Below are positions 4,447-7,775 of a stretch of 7,775 nucleotides of DNA, one piece after another. Within the stretch, counting starts at the first letter, position 1. The number at the start of each line of letters is the position of its first letter. Under the pieces are notes generated by a model, which searched no databases, was not told where the DNA came from, and was given only the letters and a program-made list of their open reading frames with translations. A program made the position numbers and the translations under genes. The stretch covers positions 1-7,775 of the forward strand of contig DBYQ01000093.1 of assembly GCA_002310015.1 (NCBI GenBank). The letters run 5' to 3'. This DNA comes from Bacteroidales bacterium UBA1182 (GTDB taxonomy: Bacteria; Bacteroidota; Bacteroidia; Bacteroidales; Bacteroidaceae).

Positions 4447-5772
4447 ATGACAACAGATATAAGACCGGCTCAAGGCAAACTGGGAATCCTTTGCGTAGGA
4501 TTGGGTGCCGTATCAACTACGTTGATTACTGGTACGCTAATGGCACGTAAGGGGTTGGCAAATCCCGTAGGCTCATTCTCGCAGTTAGGCAGGATGCGCG
4601 TGGGCAGAGGTGAGAAAAAACAGTACATGCATGTAGGTGATATTGTGCCTCTGGCTAACCTGAATGATTTGGCTTTCGGTGCCTGGGATGTGTTCACGGA
4701 CAATGCATACGAGAGCGCCAGATACTGTCAGGTGCTCAAACCTGAGGATATCGAGCCGGTTCGTGATGAACTGGAACGAATCAAACCAATGAAGGCATGC
4801 TTTGATGCTGATTTTACCAGGAACCTTGTTGACCCGTCATTCGGCCGTGTGCCTGATCCGCTCTGGGCCATGCCTGACGATACCCGTTGGAACTACGCGC
4901 AGAACCTGCGTAAGGATATACGGAATTTCAAAAAAGAGAACGGCTGTGACCGCATAATTGTGTTCTGGATAGCCAGCACTGAGTCATACACTCCGCGAAA
5001 TGAGCAGGTTCACGGCACTCTGGCCGGTTTTGAGGCTGCCATGAAGGCCGATGACCGCAAGCATCTGCCCCCAAGCATGATTTATGCATATGCCGCGTTG
5101 ATGGAGGGCTGCCCGTTCATTATGGGTGCTCCCAATGTATGCGTTGACATACCCGCCATGTTTGAACTCTCCCAAATGCAGGGAATGCCCATAGTAGGCA
5201 AGGATTTCAAGAGCGGACAGACCATGATGAAGAGCGTGCTTGCACCGGCCTTCCGCACGCGTATGCTTGGCGTTGAGGGCTGGTTCTCAACCAATATCCT
5301 GGGTAACCGTGACGGTCAGGTGATAGAGCACCCTGACAACTTTGAGACCAAACGCATAAGCAAGGAGTCATCGGTAGAATGTATTCTTGAGCAGGATGAA
5401 TATCCGGAACTTTATACCGATTTATACCATAAGGTAAAGATAAACTACTATCCGCCGCGTAAGGATAACAAGGAGAGTTGGGATAACATTGACATATTCG
5501 GTTGGATGAACTATCCCATGCAGATAAAGATAAATTTCCTGTGCCGGGATTCGATATTGGCAGCCCCTATCTGCCTGGATCTGCTGTTGTTTACTGACTT
5601 GGCTTTGAGGGCAGGGCTGAGCGGCATCCAGGAGTGGCTCTCATTCTATGTTAAGAAGCCCATGACTTATGATGACGGGCGCCCCGTGCATGACCTGTTC
5701 CAGCAGTTTGCCATGCTCAAGAACAGGATACGTGAGTTAGGCGGATATGAGGCCGATCAGGAATTGGATTGA
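4447..5772 (+). CDS. ino1: Inositol-3-phosphate synthase (myo-inositol-1-phosphate synthase)
   Basis: A 441-residue NAD-dependent cytosolic enzyme converting glucose 6-phosphate to 1D-myo-inositol 3-phosphate. The nucleotide-binding turn is at residues 17-25 (VGLGAVSTT). Family signatures follow: VFWIASTESYTP, GAPNVCVDIPAMFEL, GKDFKSGQT (251-259, with conserved Lys), NYYPPRKDNKESWDNIDIFGW (Lys339/Lys342 region) and RDSILAAPICLDL (Asp368). The ATG start is chosen because the longer TTG start falls in the -7 element. In gut Bacteroidetes this enzyme feeds synthesis of inositol phospholipids and inositol sphingolipids, where it usually sits with CDP-alcohol phosphotransferase and phosphatase genes. 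None of those is here: blaI lies upstream and argR downstream. The partners may be elsewhere in the genome. The gene probably forms its own transcription unit. Confidence 0.95.
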   Translation: MTTDIRPAQGKLGILCVGLGAVSTTLITGTLMARKGLANPVGSFSQLGRMRVGRGEKKQYMHVGDIVPLANLNDLAFGAWDVFTDNAYESARYCQVLKPEDIEPVRDELERIKPMKACFDADFTRNLVDPSFGRVPDPLWAMPDDTRWNYAQNLRKDIRNFKKENGCDRIIVFWIASTESYTPRNEQVHGTLAGFEAAMKADDRKHLPPSMIYAYAALMEGCPFIMGAPNVCVDIPAMFELSQMQGMPIVGKDFKSGQTMMKSVLAPAFRTRMLGVEGWFSTNILGNRDGQVIEHPDNFETKRISKESSVECILEQDEYPELYTDLYHKVKINYYPPRKDNKESWDNIDIFGWMNYPMQIKINFLCRDSILAAPICLDLLLFTDLALRAGLSGIQEWLSFYVKKPMTYDDGRPVHDLFQQFAMLKNRIRELGGYEADQELD

Positions 5773-5793
5773 TATTCATTTTTTAAAGATTTT

Positions 5794-5842
5794 TGCATAA
5801 TTATTTCCCCTCTTTTTGTATATTGAATTGCATTTATAGCTA
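5794..5842. promoter_or_regulatory. Two weaker ARG-box-like sites in the argR promoter
   Basis: Compared with the classic ArgR consensus TGnATwwwwATnCA, TGCATAATTATTTC (5794-5807) matches 12 of 14 positions and TGCATTTATAGCTA (5829-5842) also matches 12 of 14. The first lies upstream of the -33 region, and the second overlaps the start of the -7 element. Both share the TTGCAT half-site with the better site downstream. In such AT-rich sequence 12 of 14 is modest evidence alone; the clustering is what makes it notable. Confidence 0.35.
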
Positions 5843-5848
5843 ATTTTG
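5815..5848 (+). promoter_or_regulatory. Promoter of the argR operon
   Basis: TAATTTTG at 5841-5848 matches the -7 consensus TAnnTTTG. TTTG at 5815-5818, 22 nt upstream, is a slightly long-spaced -33 element. Transcription would start near 5853-5857, giving a leader of about 20 nt before the argR ATG. The bases after the -7 element (CACCCG) are the same as those at the tRNA-Phe promoter. Confidence 0.62.
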
Positions 5849-5859
5849 CACCCGAAACG

Positions 5860-5873
5860 AGAATATTTATGCA
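5860..5873. promoter_or_regulatory. ARG-box-like operator in the argR leader
   Basis: AGAATATTTATGCA matches the palindromic ArgR consensus TGnATwwwwATnCA at 13 of 14 positions; only the first base differs. It lies between the expected transcription start and the argR ATG at 5876, where bound ArgR would block transcription. This fits autoregulation of an arginine operon. The consensus comes from other bacteria, and its use in this organism is inferred. Confidence 0.5.
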
Positions 5874-5875
5874 AT

Positions 5876-6358
5876 ATGAAGAATAAAAACAATCGTTTGG
5901 AAGCTATCCGTCTCATAATCTCTGAGCAGGACATCAAGAATCAGGACCAGCTGCTTCAGGTGTTGAACTCACGTGGTTATTCGGTAACTCAAGCAACATT
6001 GTCACGTGACCTCAAGAAGATGAAGATTTCCAAGGTGGCCAATACATACGGTGATTACCTGTATGTCCTGCCCAACCATGCCCTTCTGCAGAAGAAGGTA
6101 TCCAACGGAACATTTGATGAGGTTGCCTCAAACCAGCCCAGATACGGTTTCGTATCACTGAACTTCTCCGGTAATATGGCTGTAATCAAGACCAGGCCGG
6201 GATATGCAAGCAGCCTTGCTTATGATGTTGACAACCATAATCTGCCCGGAGTGTTGGGTACGATAGCAGGTGATGACACCCTGCTCATTGTTCTTGCAGA
6301 GGGTGCAAACCGTCAGGAAATTAAAAGATTATTAGAACCGATTATCATATCTTTGTAA
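5876..6358 (+). CDS. argR: Arginine repressor ArgR
   Basis: A 160-residue arginine-responsive regulator of typical length. The N-terminal winged helix (about 1-70) has the ArgR recognition segment SVTQATLSRDLKKM, with Ser43-Arg44 as the base-contacting pair of the family. The C-terminal hexamerisation and arginine-binding domain (about 85-160) carries GTIAGDDT (128-135), whose two Asp residues (133, 134) bind arginine in E. coli ArgR. The ATG at 5876 is preferred to an in-frame TTG at 5846, which lies inside the -7 promoter element. It is the first gene of a unit with the GNAT gene and argG (gaps of 17 and 9 nt), so it probably controls its own operon through the nearby ARG-box-like sites. 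Some ArgR/AhrC proteins also activate catabolic genes, which cannot be judged here. Confidence 0.96.
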   Translation: MKNKNNRLEAIRLIISEQDIKNQDQLLQVLNSRGYSVTQATLSRDLKKMKISKVANTYGDYLYVLPNHALLQKKVSNGTFDEVASNQPRYGFVSLNFSGNMAVIKTRPGYASSLAYDVDNHNLPGVLGTIAGDDTLLIVLAEGANRQEIKRLLEPIIISL

Positions 6359-6375
6359 GATTTGTATAGGAAAAA

Positions 6376-6975
6376 ATGGAAAATGTAATTGATGTGGTGG
6401 TTGCAGATGAGTCACACGAGAAATACGTGGATACGATTCTGGAAACCATATCTGAAGCTGCAAAAGTACGTGGAACAGGTATAGCCAAGCGTACCCACGA
6501 ATATTTATTGAACAAGATGCGTGAGGCCAAGGCGGTCATCGCGCTCGATGGTGACAAATTTGCCGGTTTCAGCTATATTGAGACCTGGCAGGACAAGAAG
6601 TACGTGACCACATCGGGTCTGATCGTTCACCCCGATTACCGTGGACGCGGACTTGCCAAGCGTATCAAGGACATGACATTCACGCTGGCCCGCACACGTT
6701 GGCCGCACGCCAAGATATTCTCGCTTACAAGCGGCGCCGCTGTGATGGCCATGAATACCCAGCTTGGCTACAAGCCGGTCACCTTTGCTGACCTGACACA
6801 GGATGAAGCCTTCTGGAAAGGTTGTGAGGGTTGCGTCAATGTTGACATACTGCATCGTACAAACCGTAGATACTGCATCTGCACAGGTATGTTGTATGAT
6901 CCTGAGGAGTATCTTCCCGCAAAGTTGCCTGAGGACGTACTCAAGAGAATTAAGGAATTGGATAATAAGAAATAA
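6376..6975 (+). CDS. GNAT family N-acyltransferase of the arginine operon (probable N-acylglutamate synthase)
   Basis: A 199-residue single-domain acyltransferase. The acyl-CoA pyrophosphate loop is clear: VHPDYRGRGLAKRI, with R89-G90-R91-G92-L93-A94 matching motif A. SLTSGAAVMAMNTQLGY (about 117-133) matches the motif B region. The C-terminal part has four cysteines, C150xxC153 and C167xC169, before TGMLYDP, which could bind a metal or be structural. Its position between argR and argG suggests the first arginine step, acylation of glutamate. Classical ArgA has an extra amino-acid-kinase domain that is absent here. Bacteroides species are known to use N-succinyl intermediates (N-succinylornithine transcarbamylase), so succinyl-CoA may be the donor; that is inference. 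An AGGA (6368-6371) precedes the ATG by 4 nt, a clear Shine-Dalgarno by the standards of this group. Confidence 0.85.
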   Translation: MENVIDVVVADESHEKYVDTILETISEAAKVRGTGIAKRTHEYLLNKMREAKAVIALDGDKFAGFSYIETWQDKKYVTTSGLIVHPDYRGRGLAKRIKDMTFTLARTRWPHAKIFSLTSGAAVMAMNTQLGYKPVTFADLTQDEAFWKGCEGCVNVDILHRTNRRYCICTGMLYDPEEYLPAKLPEDVLKRIKELDNKK

Positions 6976-6984
6976 TAGGAAGAT

Positions 6985-7775
6985 ATGAGCAAGAAGAAAG
7001 TTGTAGTTGCTTTTTCAGGTGGCCTGGATACAAGTTACAATGTGATGTATCTGACCAAGGAGATGGGTTATGAGGTTTATGCCGCATGTGCCAATACCGG
7101 CGGTTTCAGCCCTGAGCAGCTCAAGAAGAATGAGGAGAACGCCTACAAGCTGGGCGCAGTGAAATATGTCACTCTTGATGTTACTCAGGAGTATTATGAG
7201 AAGTCACTCAAGTATATGGTCTATGGCAATGTTCTGCGCAACAACTGCTACCCCATATCAGTATCATCAGAGCGTATCTTCCAGGCACTGGCCATTGCCA
7301 AGTATGCCAATGAGATAGGTGCCGATGCAATAGCACACGGTTCAACCGGTGCAGGCAATGACCAGATCCGTTTCGATATGACATTCCTGGTAAAGGCTCC
7401 CGGTGTGGAGATCATCACCCTTACCCGTGACCGTAACCTGAGCCGTAAGGAGGAGATCGATTATCTGAATGCCAACGGTTTCAGCGCTGATTTCACCAAG
7501 CTCAAGTACTCCTACAACGTGGGTATCTGGGGCACATCAATCTGTGGCGGTGAGATTCTGGACAGCAAGCAGGGTCTGCCTGAGAGCGCATACCTGAAGC
7601 ACCCCACCAAGGATGGCTCAGAGATCCTGAGCTTAGGCTTTGAGAAGGGTGAGCTGGTAGCAGTTAACGGCAAGAAGTTTGATGACCGTATCAAGGCCAT
7701 CCAGGAAGTTGAGAAGATAGGTGCAGCATATGCAATAGGCCGTGACTGCCACGTTGGTGACACCATCATCGGCAT
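6985..7775 (+). CDS. argG: Argininosuccinate synthase, N-terminal 263 residues (cut by window end)
   Basis: The frame is open from the ATG at 6985 to the window end (263 codons plus two bases) of an enzyme of about 400 residues. It joins citrulline and aspartate with ATP to form argininosuccinate. The ATP-binding P-loop AFSGGLDTS is at residues 9-17 and GSTGAGNDQIRFD begins at 119. Other stretches typical of the family include NNCYPISVSSERIFQALA, LTRDRNLSRKEEIDYL and YNVGIWGTSICGGEI. Where many ArgG proteins have STGKGNDQ, this has Ala for Lys, which I think is common in Bacteroidetes. AGGA (6977-6980) precedes the start. It follows the GNAT gene by 9 nt and is co-transcribed with it. The usual continuation in this group is argC and argD. 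Confidence 0.96.
   Translation, partial: MSKKKVVVAFSGGLDTSYNVMYLTKEMGYEVYAACANTGGFSPEQLKKNEENAYKLGAVKYVTLDVTQEYYEKSLKYMVYGNVLRNNCYPISVSSERIFQALAIAKYANEIGADAIAHGSTGAGNDQIRFDMTFLVKAPGVEIITLTRDRNLSRKEEIDYLNANGFSADFTKLKYSYNVGIWGTSICGGEILDSKQGLPESAYLKHPTKDGSEILSLGFEKGELVAVNGKKFDDRIKAIQEVEKIGAAYAIGRDCHVGDTIIG

Noticed and set aside
5846..5875. TTG start for argR
   Set aside because: It falls inside the TAATTTTG promoter element; the ATG at 5876 gives the normal ArgR length.
6505..6855. 116-residue minus-strand open frame
   Set aside because: It is antisense to the GNAT gene, whose conserved motifs explain the sequence.

Overview
The window looks like Bacteroidales chromosome (Bacteroides/Prevotella relatives). 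Supporting signs: several copies of the Bacteroidetes -7 promoter element TAnnTTTG (TATCTTTG, TAATTTTG, TACCTTTG), starts with little or no Shine-Dalgarno, tRNAs without an encoded CCA end, a family GH97 glycosidase, an M56/BlaI pair with Bacteroidetes-type architecture, a bacterial inositol-phosphate synthase, and the arginine gene order argR - single-domain GNAT acyltransferase - argG. The genus cannot be read from this sequence.

Layout. Positions 1-260: two divergent tRNA genes, a partial one on the minus strand (probably tRNA-Pro) and a complete tRNA-Phe(GAA) on the plus strand, with facing promoters, followed by a strong palindromic terminator. 396-2162: a GH97 glycosidase with a signal peptide and the catalytic Asp/Glu pattern of the retaining (alpha-galactosidase-like) branch. 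2285-4403: a two-gene unit of an M56 (BlaR1-type) membrane zinc protease and a BlaI-type repressor, preceded by nested TCCTAA/TTAGGA dyads. The protease gene carries a 102-bp REP-like inverted repeat inside its reading frame and ends in an AT-rich sensor part that reads like one or two ExbD/TolR-like modules. 4447-5772: inositol-3-phosphate synthase with its own promoter. 5876 to the window end: the start of an arginine biosynthesis operon, with argR behind a promoter flanked by ARG-box-like sites, then the GNAT enzyme, then argG, which runs off the window.

How they work together. The argR-GNAT-argG run is a coherent pathway unit: ArgR is the arginine-sensing regulator, the GNAT protein probably acylates glutamate (succinyl- rather than acetyl-glutamate is plausible in this group), and ArgG makes argininosuccinate. 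The M56 protease and BlaI repressor should form a signal-triggered derepression switch, but no beta-lactamase or other obvious target lies beside them. The GH97 and inositol-phosphate synthase genes stand alone, without polysaccharide-utilisation or inositol-lipid partners in view.

I do not see a clearly new multi-gene system. The most interesting items are the in-frame REP-like element in the M56 gene, the ExbD-like sensor part, the 54-nt palindrome that includes the 3' strand of tRNA-Phe, the nested dyads before the M56/BlaI unit, and the ARG-box-like cluster at argR.
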